A stretch of 64,000 bases of DNA from Nocardia sp. (lineage in GTDB: Bacteria; Actinomycetota; Actinomycetes; Mycobacteriales; Mycobacteriaceae), in contig NZ_JAODNK010000070.1 of NCBI RefSeq assembly GCF_025465275.1, positions 28,838-92,837 on the forward strand, read 5' to 3'. Made by a program: the position numbers and the translations under genes. The first letter of the stretch is position 1. Each line of letters starts with the position of its first letter. Positions 48,144-56,921 of the stretch are shown piece after piece. Below the pieces are notes generated by a model that was not told the DNA's origin, ran no database searches, and worked only from the letters and a program-made list of their open reading frames with translations.

Positions 48144-50195
48144 ATGAGCAGTCCGCATCAGCCGATCACCGTCGGATCCCTGTTCGGGCCGTATCGCCTG
48201 GACAAGTTGATCGGGCGCGGCGGTATGGGTGAGGTCTATCAGGCCTACGACACGGTCAAGGACCGGACGGTGGCCATCAAGGTGCTTCCCGAACGCCTGG
48301 CTCAGGATCCGGTGTACCGGCAGCGTTTTCAGCGGGAGTCGCATGCGGCGGCCCGGCTGCGCGAGGCACATGTCATTCCGATTCACGATTACGGCGAGAT
48401 CGACGGCCACCTCTTCATCGATATGCGCCTGGTCGACGGCGACAGCCTGCGCGCCCTGCTGCGCAGCGCCGGGCCGAGCTCACCGGAACGCTCGGTGGCG
48501 CTCGTCGAGCAGATTGCCGCCGCCCTGGACGCGGCGCACGCCGACGGCCTGCTGCACCGCGATATCAAACCGGACAATATCCTGCTCACCCATGACGGAT
48601 TCGCCTATCTGGTGGACTTCGGCATCGCCCAATCCGTCACCGATCCCTCCCTGACCAGGGACGGCTCGGCAGTCGGCTCGTTCTACTACATGGCGCCCGA
48701 GCGCTTCGGCTCCCGTGACCTGACACCCACGACGGATGTGTACGCCCTGGCCTGCGTGCTCTTCGAATGCCTCACCGGAAGCAGGCCGTTCACCGGTGAT
48801 ACGGACGCGCAGATCATGCGCGCGCACCTGTTCGATCCGATTCCGCAGCCGAGCCGGGTGCGTTCCACCGTTCCGGCCACCTTCAATCCGGTGGTTGCTC
48901 GCGGTTTGGCGAAGAATCCCGCGGAGCGTTATCGCACTGCGGGTGAGTTGGCCACCGCCGCCCGCAGCGCACTCGAGCCCACCGGTTCCGCGGCGATCAC
49001 GGCCCCGACAGGTACTGCGGCGGAGCCGGTAACCCAGATATCCGAACCGGCGGCATCGGGCACACCGACCGGACCCGTTGAGCCCACGGGATCGGACGAG
49101 CCGACAAACCGGACCGGCGGCTCCCCGAAGCGCGGCGGGCGGACACGGCGTTTCGCGGCGGTGGCGGGTGTGCTCGTATTAGTAGCCGCCGCACTGGGTT
49201 TCGCGGGCTGGGCGGCACTATCCGGCGAACGGAAGGGTGTAGCAGTCGCCGACCACACCGCCCTGCAGGCACCCGATGTGGCATTGCTTTCACTGCTCGA
49301 CGGGGCAGCGTACAAGCGCCACAATTGCCGGCACGAGGCCCCGGACGCCAACTCGACCGCAGTCTTCTACTGCGATGCGAATCCCTCGGCTGCCGCTCCG
49401 GCAGCACGCTTCTGGCGCTTCCAGACCGTCGACGCGCTGCACGACTACTACAAGACCATTGTGCTGGGCAGCCTGCACGGCGCCTCGTGCCCCGGTGATC
49501 CGACCGGCGTCGACGCCCCCTCCATGATCGACGGCAAGGAAGTGGGCCGGAAAACCTGCTTCGCCAATAGGGCCGAGACGCCGAATGCGCCGAAACCCAC
49601 GCTGATCCTGACCAATGACACCGTCATGGCAATGGCGATCTACATCTGGGATACCCCGGCGGACACGCCGTTTCGGGACTATCGCGCGAAACAAAATGGC
49701 GGACAGTTCCGTACGCCGGACCACGGCCAGGATCCCGACCAGTTCACTCCTGCCGATCGTGATGTGCTCGCACACACCGGCGACGGTTATCGGGCCGTCA
49801 ACTGCCGGCACAGCGATCCGCCCGGCAGCCTGGCGAATTCGATCGTCGACTGCTCCACCAAGCTCGGCGATCCCGCCGTCAGCTTTATCGGCCTCCCCGA
49901 CCGGCATACCTCGGATGTGCTGTACCAGGCCGATCTCGGACAATTCCCCGGCCGATCCTGCGGCGGCGGTGGCGGATCCGACGACGTGTGGCGCAAAGCC
50001 AACGGCACAGTAGTAGGCCGCTACTTCTGTTTCACCGACCCCACCTCCGACCCAGCCGTGCTCTGCCTCCTAGGCGTACACGACGACCTACACCTGATGG
50101 TCGACATCTGCGCCCTGCCCGCCGACAGCCCGGAAAACGGCCCCAAAACTCAAGCAGCCCTATTCACCTGGTTCCAACAGGAATTCGCCTCATGA
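48144..50195 (+). CDS. Membrane Ser/Thr protein kinase (PknB type) with duplicated Cys-rich ectodomain
   Basis: The 683-residue kinase has an intact catalytic domain: GRGGMGEVY (24-32), Lys46 in VAIK, HRD (138-140), DFG (158-160) and APE (184-186). A juxtamembrane linker rich in Pro/Thr follows (about 278-335), then one TM helix (FAAVAGVLVLVAAALGFAGW, 337-356) and an external region of about 325 residues. That region consists of two copies of a unit with four cysteines (395, 410, 449, 472 and 554, 570, 606, 629), opening with NCRH in both. It differs from PASTA-type PknB. The ATG at 48144 follows a divergent gap shared with ssuC. Confidence 0.92.
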   Translation: MSSPHQPITVGSLFGPYRLDKLIGRGGMGEVYQAYDTVKDRTVAIKVLPERLAQDPVYRQRFQRESHAAARLREAHVIPIHDYGEIDGHLFIDMRLVDGDSLRALLRSAGPSSPERSVALVEQIAAALDAAHADGLLHRDIKPDNILLTHDGFAYLVDFGIAQSVTDPSLTRDGSAVGSFYYMAPERFGSRDLTPTTDVYALACVLFECLTGSRPFTGDTDAQIMRAHLFDPIPQPSRVRSTVPATFNPVVARGLAKNPAERYRTAGELATAARSALEPTGSAAITAPTGTAAEPVTQISEPAASGTPTGPVEPTGSDEPTNRTGGSPKRGGRTRRFAAVAGVLVLVAAALGFAGWAALSGERKGVAVADHTALQAPDVALLSLLDGAAYKRHNCRHEAPDANSTAVFYCDANPSAAAPAARFWRFQTVDALHDYYKTIVLGSLHGASCPGDPTGVDAPSMIDGKEVGRKTCFANRAETPNAPKPTLILTNDTVMAMAIYIWDTPADTPFRDYRAKQNGGQFRTPDHGQDPDQFTPADRDVLAHTGDGYRAVNCRHSDPPGSLANSIVDCSTKLGDPAVSFIGLPDRHTSDVLYQADLGQFPGRSCGGGGGSDDVWRKANGTVVGRYFCFTDPTSDPAVLCLLGVHDDLHLMVDICALPADSPENGPKTQAALFTWFQQEFAS

Positions 50196-50247
50196 CCCGA
50201 GACCGCGAATCTCGACCTCCCGGAGGAGTACCTCCAGCTGAACGCAG

Positions 50248-50763
50248 CTACGAGTCGGTGGCATCCAACCAGTCGATGAGCGTGGCGAAGTCACTGTGTC
50301 GCAGTCCGCTCCGCGGATCCACCTGGTACAAGAGAGCTCGGCTTCCAAAGTTGGCCGACACCCATTCCCGATCCCGGTCACTGATCTCGTCGTCGATCCA
50401 GATGAACGGTCGCCCCGCGGCCCATTCGACCAATGCCCGAGTCTTCCAATGCAACCCGAACCATTCGTCAACCCGATCGCCGGATTCATCGGACCACTCC
50501 ACAACTGCGAGCGCAGCCAAGCCCAGCCGCGGGCTGATCAACCGATTGGCCTCGTGCATCCAGGTTGTGGCCCACACCAGCTCGCACGAAAGGGCCGACA
50601 GCAACGGTCCGAGGCCAGGATCGATTCGATCCACAAGCGGGTTCCCCTGACCTGCACTGTCAGGAGAAAGTTGCAAAGGGAACTCACCACCTGGTGATTC
50701 GCCGAACGGAATCAGCGGTCCATCAATATCCAGGAACAACAGCGGACGGTCCAGGACCTTCAT
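50248..50763 (-). CDS. HAD-like hydrolase
   Basis: The 171-residue protein is a small HAD-superfamily hydrolase. Motif I is LFLDIDGPLIPF (Asp12 nucleophile, Asp14), and the C-terminal acidic motif is RPFIWIDDEISDRDREWV near residue 115. It lacks an evident cap insertion, and WATTWMHEANRLISPRLGLA occupies the place of motif II/III. Similar short proteins are common in actinobacteria without known substrates. The ATG at 50763 is preceded by an in-frame GTG. It converges with the kinase gene ending at 50195. Confidence 0.8.
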   Translation of the reverse strand: MKVLDRPLLFLDIDGPLIPFGESPGGEFPLQLSPDSAGQGNPLVDRIDPGLGPLLSALSCELVWATTWMHEANRLISPRLGLAALAVVEWSDESGDRVDEWFGLHWKTRALVEWAAGRPFIWIDDEISDRDREWVSANFGSRALLYQVDPRSGLRHSDFATLIDWLDATDS

Positions 50764-50906
50764 CACGTTCGCAGAGTAGCCCGCGGATCTATACCGGACA
50801 AAGGCTCTCTCGGGCGGTCACGCGCTCACCTGGGCAAGCTCGTCGAGACGCCGCGCGGTTGGGTTCTGCCGCCGCCGATCTCCGGCTCGGGCCGACTGGG
50901 TTGCGG

Positions 50907-52043
50907 CTAATCGGCGAACATCTGGGCCGCCATCTGCCGGGACTTGTCGACGGCATCGAAACCACGCGGCAGCATGATTGCTTGATAGGCGGCGACAGCG
51001 TCGGCAAGCGACTGGTCACCTCTTGTGGCGGAAAGAATTTCGCGGGCGAGGGTGGCGGCATCGGCCAATGCGGTGTTCGCACCCGCGCCGGCGGTGGGCG
51101 GCATGGCGTGGACCGAGTCACCGAGCAGGGTGATCGGACCCGGCTCCCATGCCGGAACCGGATCGCTGATCGGGAAAGTGATCGGGAAGAACGAGTCGAT
51201 GTCGGAACGGGCATAGATATCGCGGATCGCGGGATGCCAATCCGCGACGACGTCCGCGGACAGTTTCCACAACTGCTCCGACGACATGTGAAACAGTGTC
51301 TCGTCGGCAACGCCGAGTCGCTGCGGGGTGGCGATCAGAGTGACCATCAAATAGTCGGTCCGTTCCGCGGTGGGAGTGCGGAAGCGGACGGTCCCGAACC
51401 CCACGCCGCAGGTGCTGCCGCCGGACACCCAGCACAGGCCGCGCTCGAATTCCTCAGGCGACAGGACGCCCGTCAAGGGCAGTCGGCCGTAGATACACCG
51501 CAGGCCGAAATCGTTGACTACGGCATCGGGCAACAGTTGACGACGAATGACCGAACCGACACCGTCCGCGCCGACCAGCAGATCCCCCTCGTCACTACCG
51601 CCCTCGGTGAACTCGACGCGGACCCGGCCCGAGTCGGTGAGCTGGTAGTTGGATACCGTGCGCCCGAAGCGGACGGCCTCGCCGAGTCCGGTGAGCAGCC
51701 CCTGACGGAAGGCATTGCGGTCGACCGCGGTGAGCTGGGAGTCAGGGATGCCGGCAAAGTCCTGGGCGAACACTCGCTGCAGGCCGGTGGTGAAGGTGGT
51801 CACCAGGTCGCCGTTGCGGCCGCTGGTGCGGCGCAGCACGTCCAGCACCTCCGGCGTCACGCATTCCGCCAGCGCCGCATTGCCGTTCGGGTCGATGTGT
51901 ATGCGGTAGCCCTGGTTGCGCGTTCGGGGTGTGGGGTCCTGCTCGAAGACGGTGACGTCGACCCCGGCGTGGTGCAGGGCCTGGGCGAGAGCCAGCCCGC
52001 CGACCCCGCCCCCGGCAATGAGAATCCTTGTGTCCTTGGACAT
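50907..52043 (-). CDS. FAD-dependent monooxygenase (PheA/UbiH-like)
   Basis: The 378-residue flavoprotein has the GxGxxG FAD motif (ILIAGGGVGGLALAQALHHA, about residues 7-26), the DG motif (DLLVGADGVGSVIRRQLLPD, about 157-176) and the C-terminal GD motif (ITLLGDSVHAMPPTAGAGAN, about 300-319). These define the single-component aromatic-ring-type monooxygenases. AGGAGG precedes the ATG at 52043. It is divergent from a TetR gene across 140 bp, so it is likely an inducible detoxification or degradative hydroxylase, but no substrate can be assigned. Confidence 0.9.
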   Translation of the reverse strand: MSKDTRILIAGGGVGGLALAQALHHAGVDVTVFEQDPTPRTRNQGYRIHIDPNGNAALAECVTPEVLDVLRRTSGRNGDLVTTFTTGLQRVFAQDFAGIPDSQLTAVDRNAFRQGLLTGLGEAVRFGRTVSNYQLTDSGRVRVEFTEGGSDEGDLLVGADGVGSVIRRQLLPDAVVNDFGLRCIYGRLPLTGVLSPEEFERGLCWVSGGSTCGVGFGTVRFRTPTAERTDYLMVTLIATPQRLGVADETLFHMSSEQLWKLSADVVADWHPAIRDIYARSDIDSFFPITFPISDPVPAWEPGPITLLGDSVHAMPPTAGAGANTALADAATLAREILSATRGDQSLADAVAAYQAIMLPRGFDAVDKSRQMAAQMFAD

Positions 52044-52117
52044 TTCGATCTCCTCCTGATTCTTCACCGGCCACACGCCGGTACCTGTTTCCATGATGTG
52101 CTCAGTACCGCCGACTG

Positions 52118-52133
52118 TCAAACGTTTATTTGA
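52118..52133. promoter_or_regulatory. Possible TetR operator in the monooxygenase/TetR gap
   Basis: TCAAA-N6-TTTGA (TCAAACGTTTATTTGA) is an AT-rich inverted repeat standing out from its GC-rich surroundings. It lies between the divergent starts at 52043 and 52183, consistent with an operator for the TetR. Confidence 0.45.
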
Positions 52134-52182
52134 TACGGTCATGTAGACACATACTTCTGCTGAATGGTTATATAATCGCTCC

Positions 52183-52836
52183 ATGGCAGGATCGAAAGCT
52201 CGCAGGTCACCAACGCCACAGGAGCGGCAGCGCGATCCCGATCGCACCCGCGCATTGATCGCCGACGCCGCGCGGGTCGAGTTCGGTGCGCACGGATACG
52301 CCGGCGCCCGCATCGGCGCGATTGCCGCCCGCGCCGGGGTGAACGTGCAGTTGATCTCCTACTACTTCGACGGCAAAGAAGGCCTGTACCAGGCCATCAC
52401 GAAGCAGTGGGCGCAGCGCCAGGGCGAACTGGTACCGCCGGATGTACCGCTGCCCGAGCAGCTACGCCGTTACGCGCTGGAGGCGTTGCACAATCCGGAT
52501 GGGGTTCGCCTGCTGGCCTGGAATGGGCTCGAATACACCGCGCCCGAATCCCCCACCGGCACCGGCCTGTTCGCCGAGACTATCGACAAGCTGAAGGCAC
52601 TACAGGAGTCCGGTCACCTGTCGGCCGATCTCGACCCCGCATGCCTGGTAATCATGCTGATGGCCATGGCGATGGCACCGACCACGCTGCCTCAGATCGT
52701 GGAGGGCGTCTGCGGTGTCGATCCGCGTTCGCCCGAGTTCCTCGAACGGTTCGCCGACCAGATTGCCGCGCTGGCAGTGCATCTCGGGCTCGGGCCGGCC
52801 TCCGGCAAGCCCGAGGTGGGTCCGCCCGCGCCATAG
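52183..52836 (+). CDS. TetR-family regulator
   Basis: The 217-residue protein has a TetR HTH (EFGAHGYAGARIGAIAARAG, then VNVQLISYYFDGKEGLYQAI) near residues 33-72, with a C-terminal ligand domain (LIIML-like helix ACLVIMLMAMAMAPTTLPQI). It starts with a basic leader (MAGSKARRSPTPQERQRDPD). It is divergent from the FAD monooxygenase and probably represses it in response to a substrate. Confidence 0.87.
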   Translation: MAGSKARRSPTPQERQRDPDRTRALIADAARVEFGAHGYAGARIGAIAARAGVNVQLISYYFDGKEGLYQAITKQWAQRQGELVPPDVPLPEQLRRYALEALHNPDGVRLLAWNGLEYTAPESPTGTGLFAETIDKLKALQESGHLSADLDPACLVIMLMAMAMAPTTLPQIVEGVCGVDPRSPEFLERFADQIAALAVHLGLGPASGKPEVGPPAP

Positions 52837-52865
52837 CCCAGCCCTGGCCCCGCGACATAGGAGGC

Positions 52866-53147
52866 ATGGTGCTCGCAGATCCTATTCCGGCGCAGGATTT
52901 GAACATCTACGGTAAGGCCGAGTTGCCGTGGGATCGGGTGGTCAAGGCCATGGAGGCCGGTATCGGGCGGCCGGAAACCAGCGCGGGCGGCCCGAAGATC
53001 AACGGCTCGAGATCATCTCAGTTCATCGCCGGGCTGGCAGCGCATGTACATGCCGACGAGTGGAAGGTTCCAGGTATCCCGGCATTGTCGGCGAAGCCCG
53101 GTGGCAGGCCGAACAGACTGGAACCCAGTTACCAGCCAACCGGCTGA
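52866..53147 (+). pseudogene. PPOX/flavin-nucleotide-binding protein remnant
   Basis: The 93-codon frame starts MVLADPIPAQDLNIYGKAEL and continues PWDRVVKAMEAGIG, which resembles the N-terminus of pyridoxamine-5'-phosphate-oxidase-like (PPOX) proteins. The rest (GGPKINGSRSSQFIAG) recalls their SGPxTxKSRNLAANP segment after an internal loss. The frame then runs into the convergent VOC gene, overlapping its 3' end by 19 bp. GGAGG precedes the start. The product is too short to be a functional PPOX domain. Confidence 0.45.
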
Positions 53148-53530
53148 TTGATGGCAATGAGGTTCCCGTCGACGGCTTTGAGCACTGCCAGACGGTTTCC
53201 GGGCATATCGACGATGCCGGTCGCCTGATCGCCATTGACGACAGGCGCCGTACCGATCTCGGCGAGCGACCCGTCGGCGATTTCGCCCAGCGCCGTGGCA
53301 CCGAGAGCCACCATCGAGGCATGCGTCGCCGTGATGTCGCCTACTGTCCAGAATGGAAGCGGATGGCGCACCCACGGTTTGGACGACAGCGCGATACCGA
53401 TGGCATACATCGCATAGTCCGCGGTGCGAAAGACGGGCGCGGCACCGAGCATCGCCGTGAAAGCCGCAACGCTCGCATCCAAATCCGCTGCTGGGTAGAC
53501 GACATTGGCGAAGCCGGTAGGGGCGTCCAC
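53129..53530 (-). CDS. VOC/glyoxalase-superfamily protein
   Basis: The 133-residue protein has the beta-alpha-beta-beta-beta fold pattern of the VOC superfamily (GFANVVYPAADLDASVAAFT, then LGAAPVFRTADYAMYAIGIA, then GIVDMPGNRLAVLKAVDGNL). The His-Glu metal ligand set is not clearly complete, so it may not be a lyase. GAAGGAG lies 5 nt before the GTG at 53530, so I use this start rather than the open frame to 53575. It is a single-gene unit whose function is not assigned. Confidence 0.8.
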   Translation of the reverse strand: MDAPTGFANVVYPAADLDASVAAFTAMLGAAPVFRTADYAMYAIGIALSSKPWVRHPLPFWTVGDITATHASMVALGATALGEIADGSLAEIGTAPVVNGDQATGIVDMPGNRLAVLKAVDGNLIAINQPVGW

Positions 53531-53713
53531 GGGAACTCCTTCTGATACCGAGCCATGCTCGATGGTGATGATCAACTTCGACGATCAATGTATCGGCACC
53601 CTCCGACAGCAACGCCTTTCAGCTGCGCCGACATCGTCGATCGCAACGGCGGCGGCTGCTGCGCGGACGGCTACCTTGCACATCCCTGCCGCCTGGAGAA
53701 CTCACGATAGGTT

Positions 53714-53748
53714 GTGCCGGGCTCCCTCCGCAGCTGGGAGCCCGGCAC
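53714..53748 (-). terminator. Hairpin terminator after ectB
   Basis: GTGCCGGGCTCCC pairs perfectly with GGGAGCCCGGCAC (13 bp, 9-nt loop), about 67 bp past the ectB stop in its direction of transcription. It has no T run on the ectB-reading strand. Confidence 0.65.
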
Positions 53749-53814
53749 TTTGCCGGCACCGGTGTGGGCGGTGTCGACATCTTGCGTGCTCCGCAGGGAG
53801 CACAGATCTGGGGG

Positions 53815-55077
53815 TCAGTGACCGCCGCGGACGATTTCGACGGCACGGGTGAGAATGTCTAGCCCGTGCGAGATTTCGGCTTCGGTGACGGTCAGCGGGG
53901 GCAGCAGTTTCACGACTTCGTCTGTGGAGCCGGAGGTTTCGACCAGCAGCCCGAGCTCGAAGGCGGTGCGGCAGACCTTGGCGGCCTGGGAGGCGTCGTC
54001 GAAGACCAAACCCTGGACCAGGCCGCGACCGCGCGTTGACAGGCCCTGGAAATCCTCGGCGAGGAGGGTCAGGTGCCGGCGGATGCGCTCACCCTTGGCG
54101 AGGGTGGCCAGCTCCATCCGATCGTCGGACCAGTAGTGGCGCAGGGCGAGTTCGGCGGTGATGAAGGCGGCATTGTTGCCGCGGAAGGTGCCATTGTGCT
54201 CGCCGGGGGCCCACTGGTCCAGATGCGGCTTCATGAGCACCAGGGCCATCGGAAGGCCGTAGCCGCCAATGGATTTCGACAGCGTCACAATATCGGGGGT
54301 GATGCCGGCGGACTCGAAGGAGAAGAACGGTCCGGTGCGGCCGCAGCCCATCTGCACATCGTCGACGATGAGGAGAATGCCTCGCGCGGCGCACATTTCG
54401 GCGAGCGAGCGCAGCCATTCCGGGCGAGCGACGTTCACGCCGCCCTCACCCTGCACGGTTTCGACGATCACCGCGGCGGGCTTGTCCACGCCCGAGGAGC
54501 TGTCGTCCAGCACCCGGCGCATCCACGAAAGCTCGTCCATGCCTGCGAGATAGCCGTCGTAGGGCATGGGGGTGGCATGTACCAGCGGTACACCCGCACC
54601 GGCCCGCTTGGCGGCATTGCCGGTGACCGACAGCGCGCCCAGCGTCATGCCGTGGAACGCATTGGTGAAGTTCAGGATGGTGGTGCGGCCGGTCACCTTG
54701 CGCGCCAGTTTGAGTGCGGCCTCGACGGCGTTCGCTCCGGTGGGGCCGGGGAACTGCACCTTGTAGTCCAGGCCGCGCGGGATCAGCAGCACATCGCGGA
54801 TGGTCTCCAGCAGACGGCGTTTGGCGACGGTGGACATATCCAGGCCGTGCGTGATGCCGTCGCCGACCAGGTAGTCGATGAGGGCCTGCTTGAGCACGGG
54901 GTTGTTGTGCCCGTAGTTCAGCGACCCCGCGCCGGCGAAGAAGTCGAGGTAGTCCTTGCCGTTCTCGTCGGTGAGCCAGGCCCCGCGCGCGGTGTCGAAC
55001 ACCGTCGGCCAGGACCGACAGTAACCGCGCACATTGGATTCGAGCGCCTCGAAAACGGTCGTCTCGGCCATGGTCAT
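53815..55077 (-). CDS. ectB: L-2,4-diaminobutyrate:2-oxoglutarate aminotransferase
   Basis: The 420-residue PLP-dependent class III aminotransferase closely resembles EctB. It includes FEALESNVRGYCRSWPTVFD and DFFAGAGSLNYGHNNPVLKQ at the N-terminus, FPGPTGANAVEAALKLARKV, FHGMTLGALSVTGN and the PLP-Lys region SKSIGGYG, then NGTFRGNNAAFITAELALRH. It forms diaminobutyrate from aspartate semialdehyde. The starts ATG 55077 and 55071 are near one another. No ectA (acetyltransferase) or ectC (ectoine synthase) gene is adjacent, so its product may feed something other than ectoine. Confidence 0.88.
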   Translation of the reverse strand: MTMAETTVFEALESNVRGYCRSWPTVFDTARGAWLTDENGKDYLDFFAGAGSLNYGHNNPVLKQALIDYLVGDGITHGLDMSTVAKRRLLETIRDVLLIPRGLDYKVQFPGPTGANAVEAALKLARKVTGRTTILNFTNAFHGMTLGALSVTGNAAKRAGAGVPLVHATPMPYDGYLAGMDELSWMRRVLDDSSSGVDKPAAVIVETVQGEGGVNVARPEWLRSLAEMCAARGILLIVDDVQMGCGRTGPFFSFESAGITPDIVTLSKSIGGYGLPMALVLMKPHLDQWAPGEHNGTFRGNNAAFITAELALRHYWSDDRMELATLAKGERIRRHLTLLAEDFQGLSTRGRGLVQGLVFDDASQAAKVCRTAFELGLLVETSGSTDEVVKLLPPLTVTEAEISHGLDILTRAVEIVRGGH

Positions 55078-55257
55078 CGGTGGGGTCCTAGCGTCGGAGC
55101 AAAGTGAAACGCAGATGTTTCTACCATTGACCGATGCGATAGCGGAACGTTTTCGGCGAATCGGGCGAAAGACTCCCGTCAGATGAGACGACGTGATGCG
55201 CGTCTCGGCCGCAACGCGGGAAGCATAACCCGCAGCGAACCGACCGGACTACACCCT

Positions 55258-56028
55258 TCAGGCAGCGATCTTTTCGGACCGTAGCGCCAGAACCGCGATG
55301 CCCGCGACCATCGGAATCGTCACAGCGAGGCTGACCCAGCCGGTGCCGAGCCCGAGCCCGTCGGCTCGATGTGAGGCCAGCCAGTCGGTAGCGGAGGCCC
55401 CCAGAGGGCGGGTAACCACATACGAAGCCCAGAAGGCCGCGATCGCGCTCAGCCCTGCCCAGCGATACGCCATGGCAGGCACGGCAATAGCAATTGCGAA
55501 TATCAGGATCGACGGCAGGTAGCCGAGATGCAGTGTGGTGGCGGTCAAATCGCCGGCCACCGTGCCCAGGGCGAAAGTCACCATGACCGTCGTCCAGTAG
55601 AACGCTTCCCGGCGGCGTGTGGTGATGCTGTGCACGGACAGCGTCCCCTCGGTGCGATACCAGAGCGCGAACACCCCGGCAAGCACCACGGCGAACCCGG
55701 CCGTCGATACCGCCAGCGGAATCCCGATGACGAAATCGACGATATCCGCGACCATTGTGCCGAAGATGCTCACCATCACCACGGCGAACCAGTAGATCCA
55801 CGCCACGTACCGCGGACTCCGGAACTGGGCGATCAGACTCACGATGAGCAGCAAACCGGCACCGAGCACGGCTATCTCGGGCTGGGAACCGCCCACCAGG
55901 AAATCGGAGAAGGTCTCCCCCATTCCGGTGGAAAGGACTTTGACCACCCAGAACAGGGCGGTGATCTGAGGGACTTTGGCAAGCAGCGGGCGCGCGGGCG
56001 AAACTGCTACTGTCGCAGGCTTTGTCAC
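55258..56028 (-). CDS. COG4705-like polytopic membrane protein
   Basis: The 256-residue protein has about seven membrane helices and the family-typical start LAKVPQITALFWVVKVLSTG, then MGETFSDFLVGG. Internal segments include WYRTEGTLSVHSITTRRREA, FYWTTVMVTFALGTVAGDL and FWASYVVTRPLGASATDWLA, which recur across this family. The function is unknown. It lies between ectB (minus, downstream) and the ABC-2 exporter (plus), sharing a short promoter gap with the latter. Confidence 0.8.
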   Translation of the reverse strand: MTKPATVAVSPARPLLAKVPQITALFWVVKVLSTGMGETFSDFLVGGSQPEIAVLGAGLLLIVSLIAQFRSPRYVAWIYWFAVVMVSIFGTMVADIVDFVIGIPLAVSTAGFAVVLAGVFALWYRTEGTLSVHSITTRRREAFYWTTVMVTFALGTVAGDLTATTLHLGYLPSILIFAIAIAVPAMAYRWAGLSAIAAFWASYVVTRPLGASATDWLASHRADGLGLGTGWVSLAVTIPMVAGIAVLALRSEKIAA

Positions 56029-56117
56029 AAGCGCACTGTGGCAGAGGCCCGCTGAGAAACCGCTGTGAAGCAGTTTCCTTGCCGCGCACCCCGGTTCGCA
56101 CGTAGGGTCAAACTCTT

Positions 56118-56921
56118 GTGCGTGCCGACGCGGGGGTCTACTGGCAACTCGTCAGGGCCGGATTTCGCAGACAGTCACATTATCGGCTCGCCATGGTTGC
56201 GGGCCTGATCACCAATGTCGTTTTCGGGTTTGTGCGCTCATCGGTGTTGATGGCGGCGGTACATGCCAACACTGGGTTCGGCGGGTACGATCGCGGGACC
56301 ATCGGCGCGTACACCTGGCTGTCGCAGGGGCTGCTCGGGGCCATCGCCTTCTGGACGCTGCCCGACATTGTGGAGCGGATTCGCACCGGCGATGTGGCCA
56401 TCGACTTCCTGCGGCCCATCGATGTCCAATTCGCCCATCTCGCCGAATATCTCGGCCGGGCGACCTGCACGCTGCTGCCGCGCAGTGTGCCCAGCGTGCT
56501 GATCGGCGCGCTCACCTTCGGACTGACGCTGCCGAATACGGCCGGACCCTATGTGCTGGGGGTGATCAGTCTGGCACTGGCCATCGCGCTGTCGTTCCTG
56601 TCCATGTTCGCGGTGTGCCTGTCCGGATTCTGGCTGGTGGAGACGCGCGGACTGCGGGCGCTGCACATGATCTGCGGAACCTTCCTGGCCGGCCTGTTCG
56701 CACCGGTGCACCTGTTCCCTGGGTGGTTGCAAACCATCGCGTACGCCACCCCGTTCCCCGCCATGCTGCAGTGGCCGGTCGATGTGATCTCCGGGCGCAC
56801 CGCGGGGCTTGCGGCGGCGGGACTGGTGACGGTGCAATGTTTCTGGCTGGCCGTCCTGCTAGCACTGGGCCAGCTGCTGCTGCGGGCGGGACGCCGCAAG
56901 CTGGAGGTGCAGGGTGGTTGA
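56118..56921 (+). CDS. ABC-2-type exporter permease, first
   Basis: The 267-residue membrane protein has six hydrophobic helices. It is one of two permeases of an ABC-2 exporter of the type DrrB/ABC2_membrane, starting MRADAGVYWQLVRAGFRRQS. Segment LSMFAVCLSGFWLVETRGLR and the last loops resemble the DUF990 group (IRTGDVAIDFLRPIDVQFAH near residue 94). The GTG at 56118 is the first start after the divergent gene. The stop overlaps the next start by 8 bp, so the three exporter genes are one operon. Confidence 0.85.
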   Translation: MRADAGVYWQLVRAGFRRQSHYRLAMVAGLITNVVFGFVRSSVLMAAVHANTGFGGYDRGTIGAYTWLSQGLLGAIAFWTLPDIVERIRTGDVAIDFLRPIDVQFAHLAEYLGRATCTLLPRSVPSVLIGALTFGLTLPNTAGPYVLGVISLALAIALSFLSMFAVCLSGFWLVETRGLRALHMICGTFLAGLFAPVHLFPGWLQTIAYATPFPAMLQWPVDVISGRTAGLAAAGLVTVQCFWLAVLLALGQLLLRAGRRKLEVQGG

